Shown here piece after piece: positions 1 through 9,511 of a DNA stretch of 64,000 nucleotides (within the stretch, counting starts at the first letter, position 1; each line of letters opens with the position of its first letter). This DNA comes from Hypholoma sublateritium FD-334 SS-4 (taxonomy: Eukaryota; Basidiomycota; Agaricomycetes; Agaricales; Strophariaceae). A program made the translations under genes and the position numbers. Where the stretch lies: positions 22,320 through 86,319 of the forward strand of contig KN817657.1 in the NCBI GenBank assembly GCA_000827495.1. The letters run 5' to 3'. Below the pieces are notes generated by a model. That model saw only the letters and a program-made list of their open reading frames with translations, did not search any database and was not told where the DNA came from.

Positions 1-42
1 TGCGCTGAAAATTAGACAGTACATGCTACAACTCACGTAGAT

Positions 43-1482
43 ATGCCGGGTACCGGTGAACATCTGTCGACCCCGCTTTCACCGTTCGAAAACCTTCCGC
101 TGGATGTGATCGAGGAGATTTGCGTTGCATGCTTGGATACGACCGCACCAAGTGCTATGTCACCTCGAGAGGTACCTTTGCTTCTCACCTCGATTTCTCC
201 TCATCTCCGACATGTTGCACTGAATACACCGAAGCTCTGGACGTCTATCAGCGTGTTCGACGCAAACGCACCATTCAGGCGTAGACTACAAGTCCCAAAA
301 AGGGCTCATGACCCACTCGACATAGCGCGTGCGCAGCTGCGCATTGAAGTGGTCAAAATGTGGCTTCGCCTCTCAGGGAACATGCCGCTAAGCATACACT
401 ACGTCGGGCCCTCTGGATATCCAGTAAAAATTGACGTGCTTTTGGAGCAGGCGATGACGGACGTCTTTCTGAGTTGCTGCTCACGATGGCAGGACATTGA
501 CTTTGAGCTCAGAAATTGCTCGGCGGTATGCGTGGCGAAGCTTACAGCCCCCGATGTCCCCCTTCTCCGTTCCTTACGCCTTCGCAGTACAGACAGCAAT
601 GGATCCTTTCTGCTGTCTAGTACGCTGCTCCAGGCACCAGCATTGAACATATTGTCGCTTGCTGGAGTCGGAAGACACATTATCAAATATCCTGCAATTT
701 GGGCCAATATCACACATCTTGTCCTCCATGGAGTGGATGCTGGGCGAGAATCAACAGCGGGTCTCGCGCGTCTATCAACGATGGCAACGCGGCTCGTCAG
801 CCTCGACATCTCTCTCCAAAACCATTCCCAAGTGTGGCTTCATCAGCTCCAGCACGACCACGTAATCGTCCTGCCCTGCGTCCAGGTGCTATCAATCACG
901 GAACCCCATAGGCTGGGTATCGTACGCACCATACACGCTCCAGCTCTCCGCACTCTGATTTTGCGGAATATTCCACACCCCCCTGAGTTGACCGCGCTCC
1001 TCTCGTGCTCGCCCGTACTCAGAAAACTCGATCTGTGTTGCGACGATTTCGGCGCGCTGGTAAAGCCTTTGCGCGCATGCACCGCGCTGACATCTCTGCG
1101 TGCGGTCCCGCTTGAGATGCCGTATCCGCGGGCATCCGGCAGTTACGACAACGTCTTGGACGCGTTCGTGTACGACGACGAACGTGATCGAGTGTGTCCG
1201 CGCTTAGAGGTGCTCGACTGCGAAGCGTTTACGCTTGACGTCTCGTTCACTGCTCTATATCGATTTATTACCAGGAAACAAGGGCGGGTCCCCGGCCTCA
1301 GCCGTTGGAAGAAACTCTGCATGCATGTGCGCTTCGAGCAGGATGAGCATCAGGCAATCAAGGCGCTTATTTCTGAGCAACGGCAGGCCGGTTCGGTATT
1401 GTCCATCACCAGAGATGCCCGGGAAGGCTTTTATTTGCTGCAAACCTCCGCCAACAATGCTATAAGTTTGGAATTGCCATAG
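43..1482 (+). CDS. F-box domain protein, single exon
   Basis: A single open frame of 479 residues runs from an ATG at 43 to a TAG at 1480-1482. Residues about 14-65 look like a degenerate fungal F-box: a proline-leucine start (LPLDVIEEIC), then a bridge to a conserved tail with the SPHLRHVALNTPKLW pattern typical of agaricomycete F-box proteins. The rest is leucine-rich and irregular, as expected for a divergent LRR-type substrate-binding region. Such proteins normally bind Skp1 and recruit substrates to SCF ubiquitin ligases; the substrate cannot be read from sequence. It resembles the F-box gene at 28893-30605 in several blocks, including the LSCCSRWQDIDF region against LQCCTRWRDVNF, so the two are probably paralogues. 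No intron is needed. The start is the first in-frame ATG. Confidence 0.85.
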   Translation: MPGTGEHLSTPLSPFENLPLDVIEEICVACLDTTAPSAMSPREVPLLLTSISPHLRHVALNTPKLWTSISVFDANAPFRRRLQVPKRAHDPLDIARAQLRIEVVKMWLRLSGNMPLSIHYVGPSGYPVKIDVLLEQAMTDVFLSCCSRWQDIDFELRNCSAVCVAKLTAPDVPLLRSLRLRSTDSNGSFLLSSTLLQAPALNILSLAGVGRHIIKYPAIWANITHLVLHGVDAGRESTAGLARLSTMATRLVSLDISLQNHSQVWLHQLQHDHVIVLPCVQVLSITEPHRLGIVRTIHAPALRTLILRNIPHPPELTALLSCSPVLRKLDLCCDDFGALVKPLRACTALTSLRAVPLEMPYPRASGSYDNVLDAFVYDDERDRVCPRLEVLDCEAFTLDVSFTALYRFITRKQGRVPGLSRWKKLCMHVRFEQDEHQAIKALISEQRQAGSVLSITRDAREGFYLLQTSANNAISLELP

Positions 1483-2458
1483 AATATGTCATCGGACGCC
1501 AGAAAAGATGGTTAATACACCTTCAAGTGCTTCAACCGATAACGGAAGAATGGGCATGCATTCCAAGACGCTCAAGACCGTAGAATGAAAAGCTGCGCGG
1601 GCATCGAATTCATAGTGCGTATAAAGTATCCTAACATAGGTGTAAGAGATACGCAACACCTTGAATTAGTGCTGCCTAATATCGCATCTACATGTAATCG
1701 TTTTATATTTGAATGGTTTGGGAAAGCGAATAGCTATTTTTTCCGACCCCTTGAAACTTATCCCGACTCGAATGAATCTGAGGCAGTAGGCTTGGAATCA
1801 TCCTCCTTCAGCCATATTGCGCGTTCTCTTCAGAGCTGCAAAAACTTCGGGATTATTTTCTGGTGTCGATTGATTTTTAACCTACAGTAAGTCTCTATAC
1901 ATGCGTGCACACAGGTGCCCACCCGAGGGTAGCCTACGTATCTGGATGCCCTAACCGAACTCCTGTCAATGATAAATATCTTCACCTCGAACCTTGCTCG
2001 AACCCCTTGACTTGGTAGGCTTGGTTATATTTTAGTCACCGGGGGTTATTGGGTGGTTACGTCTCCGTATGCCAACGCTGCCCATCTTCCACACCTTGTC
2101 CACACCTTGTAAGTAATATGTGCTATTGCACCAACCGCGTCGGCTCTAATGATTCTGCACTACAGATTTCGTACCTATCTTCTCGTGGCTTCCAAGGGTC
2201 AAAATATGTGAAAGTCAGACACAAGGCACACAAACATGCACGAAACAGTCGAAACTGGCATTTCGAACACACGCCATGATGGGCGCCCGTCTTTGCTGAT
2301 TTCTAAAATTAGCTTGATCTTTGCCAGCCATCACGATTTCATCGCTTGTGTGAAGATGGACGAGGAGTAACTTTTTGGTTGATATGGTGACATCTTGCGA
2401 ACTAGGCAGATCTTTTCTACCACACCATCGTTCCCTTCCCTCCACGCACTTACATGTA
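1483..2458. other. Intergenic, nothing recognised
   Basis: AT-richer spacer between the F-box gene and the mucin-like gene. A 101-codon open frame at 1585-1890 (+) resembles nothing I know and has no supporting context, so I do not call it a gene. The 3' part presumably holds the promoter of the gene starting at 2459. Confidence 0.4.
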
Positions 2459-3670
2459 ATGAGTGTAACCGTGTTCGACGACCGTAACGCCCTTATCGTG
2501 TACTCGACAAGTCCCGGATGGACGCAAGGTGGTAATGTGTCGGACTTTCAGGGCACGTCAACATGGACGACGAGCGCAGGGGCCTCATTCACGTTCAAAT
2601 TTACCGGTCTGTACACTTTTCACGCGCCAGCCCCGTCGATTTACTCAAAACCTACTTTCCCAATGTCTAGGTGTAAGCATTAGCGTGTATGGGACCTTAT
2701 CGGGCACGACCGCTCCCCAACAGTCAGCATACAGCATTGACGGTGGGGACGCTCAGGCGTTCACGGCCGTCACACCCACGGGCGTCGTTTTCACCTTCCA
2801 TCAGTTGTTTTTCAGCCGTTCGGGACTCACAGCGGGCGTCTCACATACCCTCGTTGTAACCAATCTGGTGGAAAACACTTGGTACTTTCTAGACTCCATC
2901 CAAGTGGAGGCGGCCAGCACAACCACAACGACATCGAGCCCATTGCTTCCAATCACCACAACGTCGTCCACTGTCTCTACAAGTTCTACTACCACAGCGG
3001 CAACAACGCCAACCACAACTTCTTCAAGCGCGCTCAGAACGTCTACTACAAGCTCTCAACAATCCAGCGGTACATCTCTAGCAAAGACTTCAAGTACCGG
3101 AGCTCAGTCTATTGCGACGTCGGCTACAGGAGGCACCGTCGTGACTGTCACCACAGGCGGCGCATCGGTAATTTTGGTCCCTACGGTATCTCCAGACTCC
3201 GTCAATCTCAAGAGTTCAGCTCCAACTGGCCCGATCATCGGCGGGGTTCTCGGTGGAATCATTGTCTTGCTGCTCATCATCGCTGCGTTCGTGTTCCTGC
3301 GGTGGCGCCGAAAACGTGCTGTGCAGCCCGCATTGCTAGCTGTGCATCCCATGATGAGTCAGTGTTGTGCATCGCTCTTTGTTGGATTGGATCACTTATA
3401 TTTGATACAGCGGCTGCAACAGATGACGCCCCTTCGCGTATTGATGCAGAGCCAGCGCCTGCATCTCCGCCTTCTGCTGATTTCCAGCCGCATTCCAAAT
3501 TTCGACCATATGATACCTCTCCATCCAATTTCTCGTCCCCTTCGGGAGCCTCTGCCTCTGAATACCGCGAAGGTTCCGTGACTACAACACCCTCTTCTCC
3601 GCACGGGTACGACAGACTCGACGCGAATCACTTTCCGCCACCCAAATACGAGCGATATGAGGAGGATTAA
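2459..3670 (+). CDS. Single-pass Ser/Thr-rich membrane protein (basidiomycete mucin-like sensor type)
   Basis: Three exons, 2459-2606, 2671-3357 and 3411-3670, give 364 residues with consistent phases (introns 64 and 53 nt, GT-AG). Order of parts: a beta-rich N-terminal domain of about 140 residues (DDRN..IVYSTSPGW.QGG start and a YSIDGG motif), a Ser/Thr-rich stalk at about 140-235, one transmembrane helix at about 237-260 followed by the stop-transfer cluster RWRRKR, and a Pro/Ser-rich cytoplasmic tail ending in PPKYERYEED. This layout is very common in agaricomycetes. The N-terminus usually lacks a classical signal peptide, as here. Function is unknown; by layout it could be a glycosylated surface or wall-sensing protein (inference). 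The start ATG at 2459 was chosen because it begins the conserved N-terminal domain. Confidence 0.78.
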
Positions 3671-4168
3671 TATATTATACAGTAAGTATGTAATTAGATT
3701 GCAATAGTGCACGGACATTCCCGATGATAGCAGTGTAAATGTGTACTTGGTTCGAACGCATTTCATTTTGGGGTGATTGCCACATTTCCCTGACGTAGCT
3801 TGTATGTACAAATATTACTCTCAGCGGGAAAGTTGGCACGCATCTGAGGATATACGAAGGTTGCGATCAGTAGCCGTTGGTTTTTCGAGCTCAGACTTGA
3901 GTTGCCTGCGCTTGACTGGATGGACAGTTTCACCGTCATCAGGCATAATTTAAGGGTTGTTAATATTGTTAGACTGTGTTCGAAACGTTCGGACGCGATA
4001 AAAATAATATTTGAATGTCTCCAAGTAATAAATGTTTATACATATGTCCGCCGTGCATACATTTAAATTCTGAAAAACATTATCAGTATCTGGGCACGTG
4101 GATATACTCAAGGAATAGGTCGTACCGTTGGGATGATCGTTAGTATCCGCCTGGATAAAGTACTGACT
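3671..4168. other. Convergent 3' intergenic spacer
   Basis: AT-rich spacer between the converging 3' ends of the mucin-like gene (+) and the glutamic peptidase (-). It should hold both 3' UTRs. No further coding or repeat signal was seen. Confidence 0.5.
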
Positions 4169-5021
4169 TTAAGTATGGGCGATGGTGACAGAGGAACTGC
4201 TTCCAATGGTAACACTGGTAAGCACTTTGGAACTCTGCTTGATGTCGAGGATGGCGGCATCAGTCAATCCAACGCTGGAAGACGACGTCGATGCACTGGC
4301 ACCAGTGAAGGTGACGGAGCCAAAGTTGGTGAGGGTCACCAACGATCCATTCTCCTCGAAGTCCTCGACGATCCACTCCGCGTTCTGTCCGACAAGGGCA
4401 GCCTGGTGAATTTTGTTAGAGGGGGCTTATAAACTTGATAATTTCGCAACTTACCGAGGAAGAAGGAGCCTTGACAGTCTGGGTGACAGACTTTCCAGTG
4501 GAGACGTTCTCCAGGACGACTGTACCGGCGGTGGTGGAGGTGGAATGAACAGTGACTGTGATGGTGTTGCCAGCGGCGATGGCGAAGTTGGAGAAATCGA
4601 TGGAGGCGGTCGGGTACCATTCGTACCATGCCTGGTACGAGACCTTACCGCCGCTAACGGTGAAGTCGACACCAGCCTGGAGAATGGAGTTTTGGGCAGT
4701 GTCGCCGTCGATTCCGACCCACGCAGATGCCGCGCCAGTTCCAGTCGGGGTGGGGACGACGAACGTTCCGGTGACGGTGTTGAATGTCTGACCGGAGGGA
4801 GGGCTCTCCAAAACGGCGCCCGACCAGTTGGTGCTGTATGAAATAGCCTCGGTGGCGTTTCCGGCAACGGATTCCGTCTTCAACTCGGATGCCTCGACAT
4901 AGCTGACAGGGCGTGAAAGACGCGCACGAGAAGCAACACGCTCTTGGAGTCGAGACGGGCGTGCGACAGCGACGTCGACGAAGAGGAAGATGCAAGAGAG
5001 GGCAACGGCGGAGAGCTTCAT
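4169..5021 (-). CDS. Secreted glutamic peptidase, family G1 (eqolisin)
   Basis: Two exons on the minus strand, 5021-4455 and 4402-4169, are joined across a 52-nt intron with a GTAAGT donor, giving 266 residues in phase 0. A hydrophobic signal peptide covers about residues 1-20 (MKLSAVALSC start), followed by an Arg-rich propeptide. The mature part matches the G1 fold: TNWSGAV near residue 64, AWVGIDG near 100, catalytic Gln about 130 in YQAWYEWYP, and catalytic Glu about 198 in NAEWIVEDFEE, just after the splice junction. Family members are acid-active endopeptidases secreted by fungi for external protein digestion; scytalidoglutamic and aspergilloglutamic peptidases are the reference examples. 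Length is normal for the family and both catalytic residues are present, so it should be active. Confidence 0.9.
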
Positions 5022-6921
5022 ACTTGCAAAGACGTCTACTCGATATTTGAGCGGTACTGGTAGAATATTACGGCGCCGACGAGTAGGGTTTTATAGTCAA
5101 AATCTAGCCTTGTAGAGTAGATATATGATATGAACGCATAATCGCGACATCTCTTGTAATTCGCTGTGCACATGTGTCTTGTTCATTGAATCATGTGGAG
5201 GATAGAAGCTCTGCAGCATGCTACAGCTGGACCATACATTGCATCTCGTAATGTGAGGGAAGTACTTGATGCCGACAAGCGCCAGCTGACAGCTGAAATA
5301 CCAACATATTTGAGCGGGTATTACAGCTGGCAGGTGGAGATATACGATAAGAAATTAGGATGTCAAACCTATTATCGCCTTATGCAAGTAGTGGTGATAT
5401 TCGTACGAAATTCAACATTCGCTGTGCTGCTCAAATTTATAGCATTCTCCAGGAAATATCTTCCTGTCACGATTAAAAAGCAAGAATTATCATATCTTAT
5501 TCTTGTGAGAGGTGCATATACACCAGATGTTCGCTATATCTAAGCAGAATGAACCTGTGGACGGACATGCCTCGCGTCTAATTATAGCATAGACGCTATT
5601 CTATTTTTAGTTACATCTAAACATGCAGAGCGGCGCGCGCTAATTGTGTGCGCACCGTGTGGATGACGGTAGATGGGGCGTTCTTCGCATATTATTCGGC
5701 AAGTGTTCTCAAGAGTGGTGTAACTGGTATCTGTATATATTTTATGTGAAATTAAGCAGCTAACTGATAGTACACACCGAACTACCCTTCTGAGTAATAT
5801 AACCCACTGAATGGATGCGGGCTAGACTGAACGGTCACCTATGTAGCTGCAGGGCGTCACTGAACTGTTTCAAATTTAAAGTAGTCCCTCGTTTAAGGCG
5901 CGGAAGCACGTCAGCGACTCAGAGTATCTTCAGCATGCTGGGTGAAGGAGGAGATTAGATTGCCCTTATTCTATTATTAGATTACCCGATGTGCGCACGG
6001 ACTGCGGATGGAAGACTTTGCGCGACGCTTAATTGTGGATGCACAACGGATTGCCTGTGATTTACGATAGCCATGTGGTCACCGGTTCCGCTGAAACTCG
6101 GACGGTCAGTAAGCAAGGACGTGAGGACGTGATTTGGGGCAGATGCCAGGCGAACACCCGCAAGTGGTTTGTCTGCACCGGGGAGCTCTCCAGCCTGAAA
6201 CAAATCTGTTGGTAACTCCTATGTCATTTTCAAACTGCAATTAATTGACGGAAACATTCCAACACATCTATGATCAGGCTATCTTCGGTTCTTCTCAGGC
6301 GTTAGATGGCCACAATTACGCAGTACTATTTAGACGCCATCCGCGAAGCAGTGCTGTACGCTCAGATGTCCAAAAAACACTTGCCTCCAATTACATGGAT
6401 GAATGTCTTTTTTACGCCTCTAAATAGAACCAATATACTCTTTGACGTTGGTAGTTCGTCCTGAATCCAATCTTGTTTTCGGCATGGAAGCTTGCTATTT
6501 CTACTACCTGAAGGGAGTCCGAATCACTGATTCCACGACATGACGCACAGGCTGGATAACTGGTTACGCGCTTCGTCTTTATACACTCTACTACCATACA
6601 TCAAAGTCCCATAATAAAATGGGGAAATAAACGGCTGAGTGATGGGGGGAAAAAGTCTCATGACCACCAAGGATGTTGAGAGCGCAATATGCTGCCAACG
6701 GTGTATTATATACGTGAGGATCCCTTGCAATTCGCATGACATCCTACTAGTTTGCGGTCAGTCTGCTGCCACATAATCCAGAGAAACGAATCTGCAGTCC
6801 ACGAACGTCCTATTTTTTCTCGAACCGTAAGAGGTGCGCACTCCCCAAAGTTAAATGTATTATTGATATCTCGTCTGGAATACGCTATGGTGTTCAATAA
6901 GTAATTAATCGGCTCAGTTCC
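5022..6921. other. Long intergenic region, nothing recognised
   Basis: About 1.9 kb between the 5' side of the glutamic peptidase and the 3' end of the Fic relic. Only short open frames occur, none with a recognisable motif. The part next to 5021 should carry the peptidase promoter. Confidence 0.4.
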
Positions 6922-8393
6922 TTACTGCATGTGGCGTTCACCGAGCAGATTCATGGACTTTGTTGTCTCGTTGTAGAGCATTTCCGTGGCCATCTGGTAG
7001 TCCCCATTTCGGTCGGCGCGTATCTACCGGCGAAATAATATTTATATGTCAGTAAATCTGATGGCGAAGGAAAAAAATGTACGCTGTTGTGGTGTGCGAT
7101 GTACACCGATTTGGAGGACGCATGGATGCAGAGAGGGGGGAGGCCGCTGCGCAGCAGAGGAATCGACGCTAGAATTCGGGATAGGCGCCCGTTTCCGTCC
7201 TAGTACGCGGCTGATCCAAGCCGCAGATGCAAATGGATCCCTGTCGGCTTGACGAATAAGCTCCTACCATGTACGGCGTCGCGTCGGTCAGACTAAAAAG
7301 CGAATCACTATTTTGTTTACTTACATTAAAGCGCTCGCAGAATGTGCGAAGCTCAGAATCAATTTCGTCGTACGGGCAGAATTGGACCTTCGTGCGTCGT
7401 CCTGTGGTTGCGGTTGCTGCAGTGACGTTGATTTGCGAGACCTGCCTTGTCGTCCCCGTATTGATGTAGGAGATCTAATGTCTGAGGCCTAGATCGATGT
7501 ATAAAACTCGGCTCGTCTGCATGAGCTGGGTGTGGAGGCCACATATCATCTCCACAGTGAGATTCGGAGGCTCAGGCACTGTGAAATCGGTTCCGAGTCT
7601 TCAGCTCGGCTTCGCGGGAAATTTAAAACATTTAATGTACCTTGTGCGTGTCGCGAAGCATGCTTGCTGCGTCTGAGATGTTGCGCACTTCGCCGCCTAC
7701 GATTTGCTTCGAAGTGAGGGGTGGCATTGGATCGAAGCCTGATTTGACCAGCTCCGATGTAGCCTGCGACAGACATGATTCAATTCAGTAACATATGTGC
7801 AGAACTGGGGTTATGATGCCTACTTTTTCGTCAAACTGGAATGCGCCTTCCATCACACTGGTCTCGAGACAGTGAAGGTTGAGGAAGCGAGCCACGACGT
7901 CCGCCGCGGCGCCCATGCTCGTCCACTGGGCGCGCATCGCAGCGATCTGAGCACGCTGGAGCTTGCAATACGGGAACGCATCATGCGCGGCTGGCTCGGG
8001 GAAAATCCAAGAGACGTGTCGGTCTTGTATACGAGCAGCCGCCGATATGCGCCGGCGAGGATCTCAGCCCTTGATCGTGTAGCCCACTCCCCGAAATCCG
8101 AGTCGTCTAACACGCCACTTAACTGAGAATAAACATGTGGGAGCATACCTCGGGGTGGGGGGCGCATGGGGTACACGAACCTCTTCATAGAGGGCCATGA
8201 CCGTGACCTTGCTACCGAGCGACATACGCATGTCCGCGACCCGTAGCAGGAGGAAGGGAAGACGGTGGGCCTCGAGAAGGGATTCCCACAGCCTCGCGGA
8301 TGCTGCGCGTGCTGGGCCATCGGACGGGCTCATGGCGAGAGACCTTTCCAGATTTGCGCATTGTTCTGGGCCTAGCGCGTCTAGTGGCAAATC
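6922..8393 (-). pseudogene. Fic (Fido) domain protein, decayed; catalytic His lost
   Basis: Minus-strand exons recovered by eye: 8393-8181, 8122 to about 7824 (with an internal frame jump), 7763-7641, about 7579-7476, 7474-7325, 7263-7083 (broken at 7200) and 7023-6922. They spell a Fido-type protein: an N-terminal helical region, FLNLHCLETSVMEGAFQF (the TS.xEG region), IVGGEVRNISDAASM, YINTGTTRQVSQINV, DPFASAAWISRVL, then DGNGRLSRILASIPLL and a C-terminal RADRNGDYQ. Fic enzymes usually AMPylate targets through a HxFx(D/E)GNGRxxR motif. Here the codons for the His-Pro-Phe-x part are missing, with a net loss of about 20 nt at position 7200 that also shifts the frame. Further problems are a frame jump near 8000, a phase mismatch at the intron near 7640, and a TAG or 33-nt intron-like gap at 7475. 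No convincing first exon was found upstream of 8393. Confidence 0.75.
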
Positions 8394-9511
8394 CTATGGG
8401 AAAGAATGAGAAATGTTGCATTGGTCATCAGATAGGTATGGTAATGGAGGAGTGCTGAAGCAGTCGGGGGCGCTCAGCATTTATGTAAAGGGTATTATTC
8501 GACATAAGTAGTTGCATGCCAGATGAATCACAGATGGAGGGAAAGCATCACTATCAGTGCATCTGATGTCCCCGCAGTTTAATTTGTGGATGTGCTGAGC
8601 GGAGCCAATAGGAAGCCCGGCAACAAAACGGATCGCCTCATTGACAGTGAACATTCAATGTACGATTCTATCCGGACGCCAGTGTGAAAATCGATGAACC
8701 TCGTTCCAATCGATTTCGAGTCGTTTGATCCTTGGACTCGAGGGCCTGACGCCGGTGACGACGAACCAAGCGGCTTGCGTCTTTGTTCCATTTTTGAGCG
8801 CAGTACGCCACACAAGAGACTCTCACGCACACCTTATCGCAGGCGTTGCAGAGATGCCCCTATGCGTATATCAAAAACACACGCCGTGATCTCCACCGTA
8901 AGGCCGTTCGCTTTGAGAGCGAGACCACGCCCCGGGTATGCTGCCGTACGTGCAATGGGGACCAAGAATGACCCGCTTTGCCTGTCGAGCGGACGTGTGT
9001 GATCATTCGCAGCCTATCCACCGCATCGTGCTGCTCGGTGACGCGGTGACGTGGCCGTATGCTCTACTTGGTGCGTGGGTGGTTTATCACCGCGAGACGT
9101 TCCATCAGGCTTCTTAAAAATGGATTGGACCAATCAACGTGGACCATAGCAACCCCTCCAAAGCGGTGGCCAAGGATGTCCCATGCTTGTTTCTTCTCGC
9201 GGTCATCACGAATGTTCGCCTCAGAGGTTAATCGCAGTACAATGGGGCTCGTCTTTGTTGAGGTGCGATGAAAAGATATGTTTCATAAACGAAGGAGGCG
9301 ATCTGCGGGCTTTGATAGCGTGTGCTGGAGTCAATGAAAGTGTCTGACCGAGCAGATGATCGTGAAAGCCAAAAGCAAAAGTTTTAGGCGCCTAAACAAA
9401 CAAAAAGAAAATCACGTGTGTTGTTTTGATTCATTTGTCAAAGGCTTCTGAGTCATCAGGGAGGTGTTGGCCGTGGATGAGCGCACATCGTACGCCCAGC
9501 AGCGCCCCGCC
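8394..9511. other. Intergenic with coding-like minus-strand scraps
   Basis: Between the Fic relic and the PHD-SET gene. On the minus strand at about 9080-9250 an open stretch of about 60 residues (around AWDILGHRFGGVAMV and HVDWSNPF) reads like real protein, and another at about 8620-8770 (AAWFVVTGVRP) does too. Frames break between them and I cannot name the family. The 3' part should hold the promoter of the PHD-SET gene. A short upstream ATG at 9477 opens a different frame ahead of the main start. Confidence 0.3.

Noticed and set aside
1585..1890. 101-codon frame after the first F-box gene
   Set aside because: No motif, no supporting context, AT-rich spacer composition.
3740..3765. GGTTCGAAC word as a tRNA B box
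   Set aside because: No cloverleaf arms or A box at the right distance; the same applies to GGTTCGA words near 18142 and 28823.
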